The translations under genes and the position numbers were made by a program. The notes below the pieces were generated by a model. That model worked only from the letters and a program-made list of their open reading frames with translations. It was not told the DNA's origin and did no database searches. A DNA stretch of 64,000 nucleotides from Tritonibacter horizontis (lineage in GTDB: Bacteria; Pseudomonadota; Alphaproteobacteria; Rhodobacterales; Rhodobacteraceae): assembly GCF_001518015.1 (NCBI RefSeq), contig NZ_LPUY01000048.1, forward strand, positions 37,386 to 101,385, in the 5' to 3' direction. Positions 36,399 through 45,462 of the stretch are shown here, one piece after another; the first letter of the stretch is position 1; each line of letters opens with the position of its first letter.

Positions 36399-38795
36399 AT
36401 GTCTTCCAATGGCCACCGCCACGACCACAAGCACAGCTCTGACTGCAGTCACGATCATGGTGATGATCACAAACATGCGAGCGTAGTTCCCCACTCTCAT
36501 GGAAAAGGTGCTGCGTGCTGCGGTGCTGGAGCCAACACGGGACCGGCACAATCCATCCCCTCGAATGGGCGAAGTTTTCAAGTTTCCGGTCTAGATTGTG
36601 CCGAAGAGGTGGCAATCCTGAATAGGGTGGTCGGTCCAAAAGTCGGCGGGACTGAGCATCTGGCGTTCGATGTCATCAATGGTCGGATGACGATTCTGGA
36701 TACCGCAGTCGGAATTTCGGACAACGAGGTTTCGCAACTGGTCGCGAGTACCGGCATGAGCACAAAACCGTGGGACGCCGACAACGCAGCAGAGGATCAG
36801 GCCGCGCATCTGGCACGTCAGAAGCGCTTTACCTCGTTGAGCGGCGGCTTCTGGGCGGCGGGATTCCTTTTTCACATTGTCGAGACCGGCATGGGCGGCG
36901 CGCTCGGGCTCTTTGCGGGGCATGGCGAGGTGCCTATGCCTATGGCGGAAGCAGGGATCTTCGCCGTCGCGATCCTCTTTGGGGTCTGGCTGGTTGCGCC
37001 CAAGGCATGGTCTTCGGCGCGGCGACTTTCGCCAGACATGAACCTACTGATGGTGGTGGCCGTTGCAGGAGCCATCGGGCTCGGCGAATTCTTCGAGGCC
37101 GCGACGGTCGCGTTTTTCTTCTCTTTGTCGCTCTATCTTGAGAGCTGGAGTGTCGGTCGCGCACGCAACGCGGTTTCATCTCTCCTCGATCTGGCGCCGC
37201 CAACGGCGCGGGTTCTTTACGACGACGGATCTGAATCCGACGTTCCGGCCGCGGCCGTGGCAGTCAATGCAAGGTTTATCGTGCGCGGCGGCGACCGGAT
37301 CCCCCTCGACGGTGAGGTCGTGGACGGGGCAGGGGCCGTCGATCAGGCCCCAATTACTGGGGAAAGCGCGCTAGTGCCCAAGGAACCCGGCGACGAGGTC
37401 TATGCCGGCACGATCAACGGCGAGGGCACACTGACGGTGCGGGCGACGAAGGCCGCCTCGGACACGGTGCTCGCGAAAATCATTCGCATGGTGGGCGATG
37501 CCCATGCCCGCCGCGCGCCGGTCGAACAGTGGGTGGCCAAGTTCGCGCGCATCTACACACCCATCGTGATGGCTTTGGCGATCGCCATCGCGCTGGTGCC
37601 GCCACTGCTGCTCGGCGGCGCCTGGGACTACTGGTTCTACAATGCTCTGGTCCTTCTGGTCATCGCATGTCCTTGCGCGCTGGTCATTTCTACGCCGGTT
37701 TCTATCGTGGCGGCGCTGACCGCGTCGGCGCGGGCGGGGGTGCTCATCAAGGGCGGCGCCTATGTCGAGGCGCCGGGGCGGACCACGGCACTGGCGATGG
37801 ACAAGACCGGGACGATCACCATGGGCGAGCCTGAGGTGGCGGCGGTTCACCCACTGGTCGGCGTTTCCGCACGCGATCTCATGGCGCTGGCAGCAAGTCT
37901 GGAGGCGCGGTCTTCACACCCGCTGGCACGCGCCATCCTCTCGCGCGCCGAAGCCGATGGTGTTTCCGTGTCTGCCGCAGAGGACACCCGCACCGTGCCC
38001 GGGCGCGGTCTGGAAGGACGCGCCGACGGGCGCGCTATCTGGCTCGGCTCGGATCGCTTCGCCGAAGAGAAGGGGTTCGGCAATGCCATTCCGGCGGATC
38101 TGCGGGATCGGATCGAAGGGGCAGGGAGCACCCTCGTTGCCGTGGGTGACGAGACCGGCGTGACCGGCGTACTGGAGCTTCGCGACCGCATCCGCCCAGA
38201 TGCAAAGGGGATCGTTGCGCGCCTACACGCGCAGGGCGTGAAGACAATCGTCATGCTGACCGGCGATAACGAGCGCACCGCGCGTGCAGTGGCGGCCGAG
38301 GTCGGCATTGACGAGGTGCGTGCCGATCTCTTGCCAGAAGACAAGGTGACGGCCATCGAGGAACTGGTGGCAACCCACGACATGGTGGCGATGATCGGTG
38401 ACGGCGTGAACGACGCACCGGCGATGGCGCGGGCGCATTATGCCATCGCCATGGGGGCTGTCGGTTCGGACGCGGCCATCGAGACGGCCGATATCGCGCT
38501 GATGACCGACGATCTGGCTCGAGTGCCGTGGCTGATTGCTCACTCTCGCCGGACAATGACGATTATCCACCAGAATATCGGTATATCGCTGGCAACCAAG
38601 GCGCTGTTCGTCGGGCTGACCGCGTTCGGGATGGCCTCGATGTGGGGCGCCATCGCTGCGGATGTAGGCGTATCCCTGTTGGTGGTCGCCAATGCGCTGC
38701 GGCTTTTGAACGGGCATCGGATCAAGGACGGGCCTTCGGGCGGTGAACCGGTGGGCGAGCAGATGGCGAAGGGAGCACTGGCGCACGGTCATTGA
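36399..38795 (+). CDS. zntA: Zn/Cd/Pb-exporting P1B ATPase
   Basis: A 798-residue inner-membrane ATPase. His/Cys-rich head (HRHDHKHSSDCSHDHGDDHKH then CCG), one HMA-like domain with GLDCAEE, the metal site CPC (C424-P425-C426), D468 in DKTGT and GDGVNDAPAMA. The His-rich head, GLDCAEE and ADVG-containing last helix fit the P1B-2 (ZntA/CadA/PbrA) type rather than CopA. It is driven by promoter P2. The C-terminus also carries His (ALAHGH). Confidence 0.93.
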   Translation: MSSNGHRHDHKHSSDCSHDHGDDHKHASVVPHSHGKGAACCGAGANTGPAQSIPSNGRSFQVSGLDCAEEVAILNRVVGPKVGGTEHLAFDVINGRMTILDTAVGISDNEVSQLVASTGMSTKPWDADNAAEDQAAHLARQKRFTSLSGGFWAAGFLFHIVETGMGGALGLFAGHGEVPMPMAEAGIFAVAILFGVWLVAPKAWSSARRLSPDMNLLMVVAVAGAIGLGEFFEAATVAFFFSLSLYLESWSVGRARNAVSSLLDLAPPTARVLYDDGSESDVPAAAVAVNARFIVRGGDRIPLDGEVVDGAGAVDQAPITGESALVPKEPGDEVYAGTINGEGTLTVRATKAASDTVLAKIIRMVGDAHARRAPVEQWVAKFARIYTPIVMALAIAIALVPPLLLGGAWDYWFYNALVLLVIACPCALVISTPVSIVAALTASARAGVLIKGGAYVEAPGRTTALAMDKTGTITMGEPEVAAVHPLVGVSARDLMALAASLEARSSHPLARAILSRAEADGVSVSAAEDTRTVPGRGLEGRADGRAIWLGSDRFAEEKGFGNAIPADLRDRIEGAGSTLVAVGDETGVTGVLELRDRIRPDAKGIVARLHAQGVKTIVMLTGDNERTARAVAAEVGIDEVRADLLPEDKVTAIEELVATHDMVAMIGDGVNDAPAMARAHYAIAMGAVGSDAAIETADIALMTDDLARVPWLIAHSRRTMTIIHQNIGISLATKALFVGLTAFGMASMWGAIAADVGVSLLVVANALRLLNGHRIKDGPSGGEPVGEQMAKGALAHGH

Positions 38796-38858
38796 TCCGA
38801 CGTCTTCGTTAGAGTAACCTCTGGCACCAACAGACCTCGCAAAAAGGGGCGTCGAGCA

Positions 38859-39371
38859 GTGACAAACACCAGATTTCCACGGCGCGCCTTTTTGATGGGC
38901 GGATTTGCCGCCTTCCTGTCAGGCTGTGCCAGCAAGTTCCGGTCGTACAACGGACCCGAAGTGGCCCGGCTACGCATGTACAAGGCAGAGCGGTTTCTGG
39001 TTTTGGACGGGGCGGATGACGTCTTGCGGACCTATCCCATCGGATTAGGCTTCGCGCCCGAAGGTCACAAGCAGTTCGAGGGGGACGGCCGTACGCCGGA
39101 GGGTTCCTACGTGATTGATCGGCGCAACCCGGACAGCCTCTTTCACCTGTCAATCGGCATCTCATATCCCAACGCGGCAGACATCGCTTTTGCGCAGGCC
39201 CAAGGAAAGTCGCCCGGTGGCGACATTTTCATCCACGGCGGACCGCGCAAGGGGACTGACCCAATGAATGTCCGCGACTGGACAGCAGGCTGCATCGCCG
39301 TCACTGACCGCCAGATCGAGGAAATCTATGCCATGGTCAGGGACGGGACACCGATCGACATATACGCTTAA
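38859..39371 (+). CDS. L,D-transpeptidase lipoprotein (YkuD), copy 4
   Basis: A 170-residue YkuD protein starting at GTG. It is a predicted lipoprotein: lipobox LSGCAS after FLMGGFAAF. The catalytic block is IHGGPRKGTDPM then DWTAGCIAV, Cys near residue 145. It lies 63 bp after the ATPase and may share promoter P2. It converges with the PhnE-like gene. Confidence 0.92.
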   Translation: MTNTRFPRRAFLMGGFAAFLSGCASKFRSYNGPEVARLRMYKAERFLVLDGADDVLRTYPIGLGFAPEGHKQFEGDGRTPEGSYVIDRRNPDSLFHLSIGISYPNAADIAFAQAQGKSPGGDIFIHGGPRKGTDPMNVRDWTAGCIAVTDRQIEEIYAMVRDGTPIDIYA

Positions 39372-39374
39372 GGA

Positions 39375-40133
39375 TCAGGTGAAGCGGCGCCGCAGCGCGA
39401 CGTTGATCGCCTCAATGGCGATGACCATGGCGACGACCGCCATCGTGACGCTGGCCGCCTTATCATACTGGAAAGAGCGCACGTAGGTCTGGATGTAAAA
39501 GCCTATCCCGCCCGCGCCGACAATGCCGAGGATCAGCGACTCGCGCAGGTTCAACTCGAACCGGAAAATCGTGTCGCGGGCGACGACCGGCGCCATCTGC
39601 GGCCAGATCGCGTATCTGAGCCGCACGAGCGGCCCGGCGCCCGCGCTTTCCAGTGCGGCGATCGGCGCGCGGGACACGCCGTCGATCGCCTCGGCATAGA
39701 ACTTGGCGAGCATCCCCGTTGCATGAAAGGCGACCGCGATGATGCCGGGCAGCGGCCCGAGCCCCACAGCGCCCACCATGAGCATGGCCACGAGGATCAG
39801 CGGAATCGCCCGGATGAAGGCAAGCAGCGTTCGGATCGGCCGGAACACCGCAGGCGATACCATCGTTTCGGAGGCGAGGATGGCCAGAGGGATCGACAGG
39901 ATCACAGCGCCGAGGGAACCGAGGATCGCTATTCTCAGCGTTTCCGCGCTGCCCTTCCTGATCTCGGCCATCACTGTCGGATCGGGCGGGAACATCCGCC
40001 CGAGAAAGTCAGCGATCCGCGGACCGGCCGAAACGAGACGCGACAACTCGACATCAGTCGTGGCGAAGGACCAGAGGATCGCGCCGGCGATCAGGGCGCT
40101 GGTAACGAACCCGCCAAACCCGCCAAACTGCAT
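39375..40133 (-). CDS. PhnE-like ABC permease
   Basis: A 252-residue, six-helix permease; ESLILGIVGAGGIGFYIQ and the EAA-like loop ALESAGAGPLVRLRYAIWP identify the phosphonate/phosphite-type ABC permease. It overlaps the ATPase gene upstream by the stop/start. Together with PhnC- and PhnD-like proteins it forms a complete importer, but there are no C-P lyase genes nearby. Confidence 0.9.
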   Translation of the reverse strand: MQFGGFGGFVTSALIAGAILWSFATTDVELSRLVSAGPRIADFLGRMFPPDPTVMAEIRKGSAETLRIAILGSLGAVILSIPLAILASETMVSPAVFRPIRTLLAFIRAIPLILVAMLMVGAVGLGPLPGIIAVAFHATGMLAKFYAEAIDGVSRAPIAALESAGAGPLVRLRYAIWPQMAPVVARDTIFRFELNLRESLILGIVGAGGIGFYIQTYVRSFQYDKAASVTMAVVAMVIAIEAINVALRRRFT

Positions 40134-40915
40134 CAGGACACCGCCCTGAGGCTGAGACCGGGCAATGGTTCGACCTCGCGGTAGAGCTCCGCCGTCGCAT
40201 CATCGTTCAACTCGGAGGTCGGTACATCGAAGGCGATCCGCCCATCCCGCATGCCGATGATGCGCTGCGCGAAACGCCGCGCCAGGTCGGGCTGGTGCGA
40301 GGAAAACAGCGCCGTTGCGCCGCGCGCTTGCGCCGCCCCGGTCAGCAGCGCCAAGACCTCCCCAGCGCGGGTGGGGTCGAGGTTGCTCACCGGCTCGTCG
40401 GCGAGGATCAGCCGTGGCTCCTGCGCGAGACACCGCGCAATGGCCACGCGCTGCCGCTGGCCGCCGCTGAGACTGTCGACCCGGCGTTCGGCGAGATCGG
40501 CAATGCCGCAATCGGTGAGGGCTGTGCGCGCAATGTCGAGATCATGTGGCGTTGGCGACCCCAGCAGGGCGCGCAGGGGCGCCATCCGGCCTAGGCGGCC
40601 GTTCAGCACGTTGCGCAGAACCGTGGAGCGTTCGACCAAGGCGAATTCCTGAAACACGAAACCGGTATCAGGTCGGCTTGCGCGCGGCGGCGGTTGGTCG
40701 GGATCGAGCGGCGCACCCAAGACTGAAACGCGCCCGCGCCAGCCCTGAAGCCTGCCGTCGAGCAATGCCAGCAGCGTTGTTTTTCCTGCCCCGGACGGGC
40801 CGAGCAAAGCGACGCTTTCGCCGGTCGAAATTGTAAGCGAGACCCGCTCCAGCGCCGGAACACTCCCGCCCGGATGGGCAAAGTTCAGGTCGTTGATCCG
40901 GATCGCAATGTTCAT
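40133..40915 (-). CDS. PhnC-like ABC ATP-binding protein
   Basis: A 260-residue ATPase with Walker A GPSGAGKTT, signature LSGGQRQRVAIARCL, Walker B LILADEPVSNLDP and the His switch SSHQPDLA. Located between binding protein and permease, overlapping both neighbours. Substrate is set by the PhnD-like partner. Confidence 0.93.
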   Translation of the reverse strand: MNIAIRINDLNFAHPGGSVPALERVSLTISTGESVALLGPSGAGKTTLLALLDGRLQGWRGRVSVLGAPLDPDQPPPRASRPDTGFVFQEFALVERSTVLRNVLNGRLGRMAPLRALLGSPTPHDLDIARTALTDCGIADLAERRVDSLSGGQRQRVAIARCLAQEPRLILADEPVSNLDPTRAGEVLALLTGAAQARGATALFSSHQPDLARRFAQRIIGMRDGRIAFDVPTSELNDDATAELYREVEPLPGLSLRAVS

Positions 40916-41787
40916 TCCAGGAGCCCATATCGCCGTGCCATGTCGCGCACGCCGCCATAGGCGGCGGAGTCGGCCCTGACATAGCCGTCCGGCCCGTAGA
41001 GATAGCGCAGCTTGTCGCGGTTCTCAGGTTCGTTGAGCTGCAGCATCGCGTTGGTGAAGCGGTCTTGCACCTCGGCATCCAACCCGGGTCGCGCGATCAC
41101 GACATGGCTCGGGATTGGCGGGCTTTCCGCGATCCATGTCACCTGTGCCTGCTGCTGCGGCGTCAGGAGCAGGTCCGCATACTGGCTGGCACCCGCGGCA
41201 TCGACCAGACCTTCGGCCATCGCCTGCATGGCCTGCTGATAGCCGCCTGCGAAGAAGACGCGGCCGAAGAATGCCTCCGCCGCGCCCGGACCGTCGATCA
41301 GCCCAGCCTCGACGAATTCGGCGAGCGGATAGAGATAGCCAGATTCCGAGATCGGATCGGCAAAGGCGATGTCGCGCCCGCGCAGGTCTGCGAGCGCGCC
41401 GATGCCGCTGTCGCGCCGCACGAAGATGCGGCCCGTATAACTCGGCGCGTCGCGGTAGACCTCGGACAGGAGCGGCACGGCACCGATCTCGGCCTCGGCC
41501 AGGACGAAAGGCAGGGCGCCCATGAAGGAGATATCCGCGTCGCCATTGCGCAGCGCCTCGACCGCTGCCGCATGGTCGATGGTAACAAACCCTTCGACGG
41601 GGACGTCGATCTCACTAGCCAGCCAGCCGGTGATGGCCTCGATGTCCCCCAGAAGCTTCTCGGGGTTCTCCTGCGGGATGAAAGCCAGCCGCAACGCAGT
41701 GTCCTGCGCGGCCAACGGGGTTGCGAGCGATACTGCGCCCGCACCGGCCAGTGCCAACATCGTTCTGCGATTCAGATGGATTGCCAT
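40912..41787 (-). CDS. PhnD-like periplasmic binding protein
   Basis: A 291-residue exported binding protein with signal NRRTMLALAGAGAVSLATPLAA. PhnD-type features include FIPQENPEKLL, DISFMGALPFVLAEAEIGA and the SGYLYPLAEF segment. The upstream in-frame extension to 41838 lies in the cytochrome peroxidase gene, whose TGA overlaps this ATG. PhnD-family proteins bind phosphonates or phosphite; the CCP/MntR neighbours point to something else, so the ligand is open. Confidence 0.9.
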   Translation of the reverse strand: MAIHLNRRTMLALAGAGAVSLATPLAAQDTALRLAFIPQENPEKLLGDIEAITGWLASEIDVPVEGFVTIDHAAAVEALRNGDADISFMGALPFVLAEAEIGAVPLLSEVYRDAPSYTGRIFVRRDSGIGALADLRGRDIAFADPISESGYLYPLAEFVEAGLIDGPGAAEAFFGRVFFAGGYQQAMQAMAEGLVDAAGASQYADLLLTPQQQAQVTWIAESPPIPSHVVIARPGLDAEVQDRFTNAMLQLNEPENRDKLRYLYGPDGYVRADSAAYGGVRDMARRYGLLE

Positions 41788-43667
41788 CAGAATGCCCTCT
41801 CTTCGATTGCGTCGGCTTCGGACTTGAACGCGGCCCAACTGGCTTCGGCGGCCACCCAGTCTTCACCGCGCACGGCGGCACCGACCTCGGCCAGCCGCTC
41901 GGCCAACGCGTAGACCTCGGGCCGCGCAGCCAAGTTCGACATTGTGCTGGCGTCCGCCGAAAGGTCCGCGGCGACGGTGTCGGTCAGCAGCAGGATATGC
42001 TCCGCATCCCTCTGTGGCAGCAACGTATTGAGCGTCGAGGCGAATGTCGTCAGTTCGGAGAATGCCAGCCGGAAGGCGGTGTTCTCGGCGTCGAATGCCT
42101 CATAGGGCTCATCCGCTGCGCCCACGGTCTCCAGATAGGCCGTCAGGTCAGCCCTCTCCGCCGCGGTCAGCCCAAGCGCTTTCGATTCGTCGAACCAGTC
42201 CACGACAGCGGCCAGCGTCGGCAGAGATCCGTCATGGAAATAGGGTGCGGTGTAGGCCGTGCCGAGCAGCGTGGGTGTATCCATCGCACCGGTGCGGGCG
42301 CCATCGTAGGCCGACGCAACCGAGCCGATATCATGGGCCTGCCGGTCCAGGAAGTTCGTGTCCGGGACGTGGCAGCTGGCGCAGGAACGGTCGCCGAGCG
42401 CCGCGAAGGGCGTATTGAAGATCGCTTCGCCGCGCTGCGCGGCCTCGGGAGCGGCTTCGGTCAGCTGACCATCCGGTGTCAGCATGGAGTTGGGCAGGAA
42501 GTCGAATTCGAGCATGTAGGCGAGCAGAGCATCCAGCATGAAGGGCGTCGGTTCATCGCCGCCGAACTCGTTGACGATGACGTTGCGGGTGAAATCACGC
42601 AAGGAGGCGAAGCGGCCATCGCGGCCGTAGGGCCCGGTGAAACGCAGGCCACGGAGGCTGGGGATGTCAATCGGATCATCGCGCCGGTCATTGAAGATCG
42701 GATTGAAGAAGGCGCCATCGACATCGATCGCGCCTGGCTGATGGCTCGCACCCGGAATGAAAAGCCGCTGGTTGACGTCCGAGCGGTTGTGACAGGTCGA
42801 ACAAGCGACCCCGAGGTCCTGCGCCGGATTGCCAAAGATTTGCGCGCTGTCGAACAACATGTCGCCATATGCCACCAAAGGCAGGTCGGTCTCGTCGATG
42901 CCCTGCTCCTCGAAATTGAGGACGAGGCGCGGCAGCGGATCCTGATCGAACATGTCAGACCCGGGCGGCAGGCTTGGCGGCACCTCGATGGTGCGGCCAC
43001 TCAGGACAACAGTTTCCGGCAGCGCGCTCAGCGTCCGGCGGGGCGCGAAATCGTCAACGAGGTAATTCTCGGCGAGATAGCCGGAGATGACTTCGCGCGC
43101 GGCTTCCATGGTTTTGCGACTCGCGGGTGTGGCACCAGCACCAAGAACACCGGCGGAGCCTGTGCTGCTGTTGAGTTCCAGCCAGGCGAGGCCGATGCGT
43201 CTCGAAGCGTCGGGATCAGCAGCCGCGATACCGTCCGCGAATGCGCGATAGAGTTCTCGAGCTGTCCGCACGGCCTGCTGTGCACGTGCAGGGTCGTCGG
43301 CCATGACTGCCCGGTCCAGTTCCTCGTCGATCCTGCGCGCTATCAGCCGCGTCGCCTCGGCGAAGACCGCCTGGCGGTCCTTGCGAGTTATGGCGTTCAG
43401 AAGGGGCGCGGGTCCAATGTCGCTGCTGCCGTTCAGCCATGCCAATGCACCGACAGCGAATTCCGAACCCCGGTAGGATTCGGCCCAGGCGGTCCCGACG
43501 TCATACCAGGGCAGCGGTTCGAGATTCGCGAGGAAGAGAGTCAACCGGTAGGCCGCCGCCTCTGGAAGCCATGGGGCCTCCTTGGCGGGCGTCGCAGCGA
43601 CAGGTCCGGACAGGACGAGCGCACTTGCGAGTGCGGCAATGAACGCTCCAAGGGATTTCTGAATCAC
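41787..43667 (-). CDS. dihaem cytochrome c peroxidase-like protein with N-terminal extension
   Basis: A 626-residue exported protein. The N-terminal roughly 200 residues form a helical domain that recalls imelysin/EfeO-type proteins but is not certain. Then come two haem sites CSTCHN and CASCHV of the MauG/CcpA family, with metal-ligand-like Met and His around. About 100 extra residues follow. It starts at GTG 43667 after GGGAGA. It is divergent from an MntR gene and translationally coupled to the PhnDCE-like ABC genes. Confidence 0.88.
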   Translation of the reverse strand: MIQKSLGAFIAALASALVLSGPVAATPAKEAPWLPEAAAYRLTLFLANLEPLPWYDVGTAWAESYRGSEFAVGALAWLNGSSDIGPAPLLNAITRKDRQAVFAEATRLIARRIDEELDRAVMADDPARAQQAVRTARELYRAFADGIAAADPDASRRIGLAWLELNSSTGSAGVLGAGATPASRKTMEAAREVISGYLAENYLVDDFAPRRTLSALPETVVLSGRTIEVPPSLPPGSDMFDQDPLPRLVLNFEEQGIDETDLPLVAYGDMLFDSAQIFGNPAQDLGVACSTCHNRSDVNQRLFIPGASHQPGAIDVDGAFFNPIFNDRRDDPIDIPSLRGLRFTGPYGRDGRFASLRDFTRNVIVNEFGGDEPTPFMLDALLAYMLEFDFLPNSMLTPDGQLTEAAPEAAQRGEAIFNTPFAALGDRSCASCHVPDTNFLDRQAHDIGSVASAYDGARTGAMDTPTLLGTAYTAPYFHDGSLPTLAAVVDWFDESKALGLTAAERADLTAYLETVGAADEPYEAFDAENTAFRLAFSELTTFASTLNTLLPQRDAEHILLLTDTVAADLSADASTMSNLAARPEVYALAERLAEVGAAVRGEDWVAAEASWAAFKSEADAIEERAF

Positions 43668-43688
43668 CGTGGTCTCCCAACTTCAAAG

Positions 43689-43702
43689 TTAGCCACGGCT
43701 AA
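43689..43702. promoter_or_regulatory. MntR/DtxR-type operator candidate
   Basis: TTAGCCACGGCTAA is a perfect palindrome in the gap between the peroxidase gene (minus) and the MntR-like gene (plus). It fits the short TAGCC/GGCTA half-sites of DtxR/MntR-family operators and could repress both. Confidence 0.65.
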
Positions 43703-43761
43703 TTTATCTACCCTATGCAAACAAGTTGTCAATCCTGCAGTTTCCCTGCAAAGTCCCAATT

Positions 43762-44232
43762 ATGACAAAGCTGCAATCACAGGAACATGAACCGTTCGAA
43801 ACTGTCGACAGGGCTCCCGAAGCACAGGCTGAGGGATTCGCGACCGTGCGTCAGGCACATGAGAGCGAAATGGCGGAAGATTACGTTGAACTGATCGCCG
43901 AACTGATCGAGTCGCGCGGAGAGGCAAGGCCGGTGGAAATCGCCGAACGGTTTGGAGTGAAGCCGCCGACCGTGACCAAGAACATCTCGCGACTCAAAGC
44001 TGCTGGCCTGGTGCGGCGGGAACCTTACCGCGCCATATTCCTCACGGATGCCGGTCGGGAGTTGGCCGAGGCCTGCCGCCGGCGGCACAGGATCGTCGTC
44101 GCGTTTCTCCTCAGCCTGGGAATCGACGAAGAGACTGCGGAACGCGATGCGGAGGGGATCGAGCATCACGTCAGCACGACCACGCTGGAGGCCTTCGAAC
44201 ACGCCCTCCTGCAATCTGAGAGCGGCAAGTAG
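43762..44232 (+). CDS. MntR-like DtxR-family regulator
   Basis: A 156-residue regulator: HTH near residues 35-85 (ARPVEIAERFGVKPPTVTKNISRL), then the dimer/metal region with RHRIVVAFLLSLGI, EGIEHHVS. This is the manganese transport regulator (MntR) pattern. ATG 43762 is chosen over 43726 because the DtxR fold starts after it. It sits divergent to the CCP/ABC operon with an operator candidate between. Confidence 0.9.
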   Translation: MTKLQSQEHEPFETVDRAPEAQAEGFATVRQAHESEMAEDYVELIAELIESRGEARPVEIAERFGVKPPTVTKNISRLKAAGLVRREPYRAIFLTDAGRELAEACRRRHRIVVAFLLSLGIDEETAERDAEGIEHHVSTTTLEAFEHALLQSESGK

Positions 44233-44469
44233 CGCAGCATCAAGTTCTCGCGAAATTCAGCAAAGCAAGACTCAGGAGGCGGCGGCGTCAGCAGTCAAAG
44301 GCTGGTGGGTCTGTTCTGATGGTCAACTTTAGTGCAGAAAATCGTTCGTGTCCTCTGAGCTTGGCCAGCCCGAGATAGTGTGCCCAAAATCTCTGACTGC
44401 GACGACGGTGCAGCGAAAATGTCGATCGCGGGAAAAGACGTGGGTACAACCTTTGATTTGCTCCTCTGT
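44233..44469. other. non-coding gap
   Basis: Between the MntR gene and the convergent CtaG gene there is no gene-like frame and no clear terminator. I see nothing of note here. Confidence 0.5.
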
Positions 44470-45462
44470 TCAAAGCGCATAGACAATAGTCACCACCGTC
44501 GTCATGACGATGAAGAACATGACCAAGGCGCCTATGGCGAGCGTCCGGCCCATGTCGCGGTTTGGCTTTGCCACTTTCAGACGCAATTCTTCGGCCGTTT
44601 CCGGAAACTCGAGCGCCGCGGAGTTCGAGCCTCGCACCAACTCGTATCGTGAATTCCAGCGACGCACCTCGGCCGCGTTCCACCCGTTCATGACCAGAAT
44701 GATCGCGGCGATCATCAGCATCGAGGACGGGACCCAGATCGTGTAGCCACCCATGGTTTCGTCTGACAGGGGATCGAGCAACCCGGTTGCCGCCGTCTGG
44801 TAGGAGGCATAGAGGCTCACCTCTTTGAGTGTCGTCAAGGAACCCAGAAAAATGTTTGAAACGATCACCGCAAAACTGGAGATCAGCCTTGCGCCGCGCC
44901 TCGCGCCCTCAGGGGGATCTCTCGGGTCGAAGAGCATGCCAAAATACCAGATCCCAGCCAGCACCATCGCAAAGTGCGCGAACATCTCGATCACCGCGAT
45001 GCGCTGCGCAAGTCCGTAGAGGACCGGAAACTGCCAGACGAAGAGCGCCGCGATGAGCAAGGCAGTCGCGGTTACCGGATGTGCCATGAACCGCACAACA
45101 AAAGATTTCCCAAGCGCGCCGAGGTATCGACGCCACCGTCTGTTCAAACTGACTTGCAGGAATCGCCACGGCTGCGAGACCGCGATGAGCAGTGGTCCTG
45201 CAAGGCGGAGGAGAAGATGTTCTACCTGGTGCACCGAGAAGAGGCTGTGCCCCAAAGAAGCCAGAGGCGCATTCGTGGCCGCGAGAATGCAGGTCAAGCC
45301 AACGAAAAACAGGGCCGGCCGCCAAATAGAAACCGCCCCGCGAATTCGAGCGGATCGCGTGAGGCCGCGCATGTAGAACCAGCCCGCCAAGCTGACGGAA
45401 ACAACCGACACTGGCGAAATCGCATATCCAAACGGGTCGAAAAGGAAGAAGTAAGTGATCAT
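44470..45462 (-). CDS. CtaG-like cytochrome c oxidase assembly protein
   Basis: A 330-residue protein with about seven to nine membrane helices, including HQVEHLLLRLAGPLL and YFGMLFDPRDPPEGARRG. This is the caa3-type CtaG family (PF09678), a membrane copper-delivery factor, rather than Cox11. It overlaps the preceding acylase-like gene by ATGA and ends the long minus operon. A Cys-free, His-rich loop suggests copper handling. Confidence 0.85.
   Translation of the reverse strand: MITYFFLFDPFGYAISPVSVVSVSLAGWFYMRGLTRSARIRGAVSIWRPALFFVGLTCILAATNAPLASLGHSLFSVHQVEHLLLRLAGPLLIAVSQPWRFLQVSLNRRWRRYLGALGKSFVVRFMAHPVTATALLIAALFVWQFPVLYGLAQRIAVIEMFAHFAMVLAGIWYFGMLFDPRDPPEGARRGARLISSFAVIVSNIFLGSLTTLKEVSLYASYQTAATGLLDPLSDETMGGYTIWVPSSMLMIAAIILVMNGWNAAEVRRWNSRYELVRGSNSAALEFPETAEELRLKVAKPNRDMGRTLAIGALVMFFIVMTTVVTIVYAL

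Noticed and set aside
41721..43790. 689-residue open frame on the plus strand
   Set aside because: It mirrors the minus-strand peroxidase gene, which has two CXXCH sites, a ribosome site and coupled neighbours; the plus frame has no family pattern.
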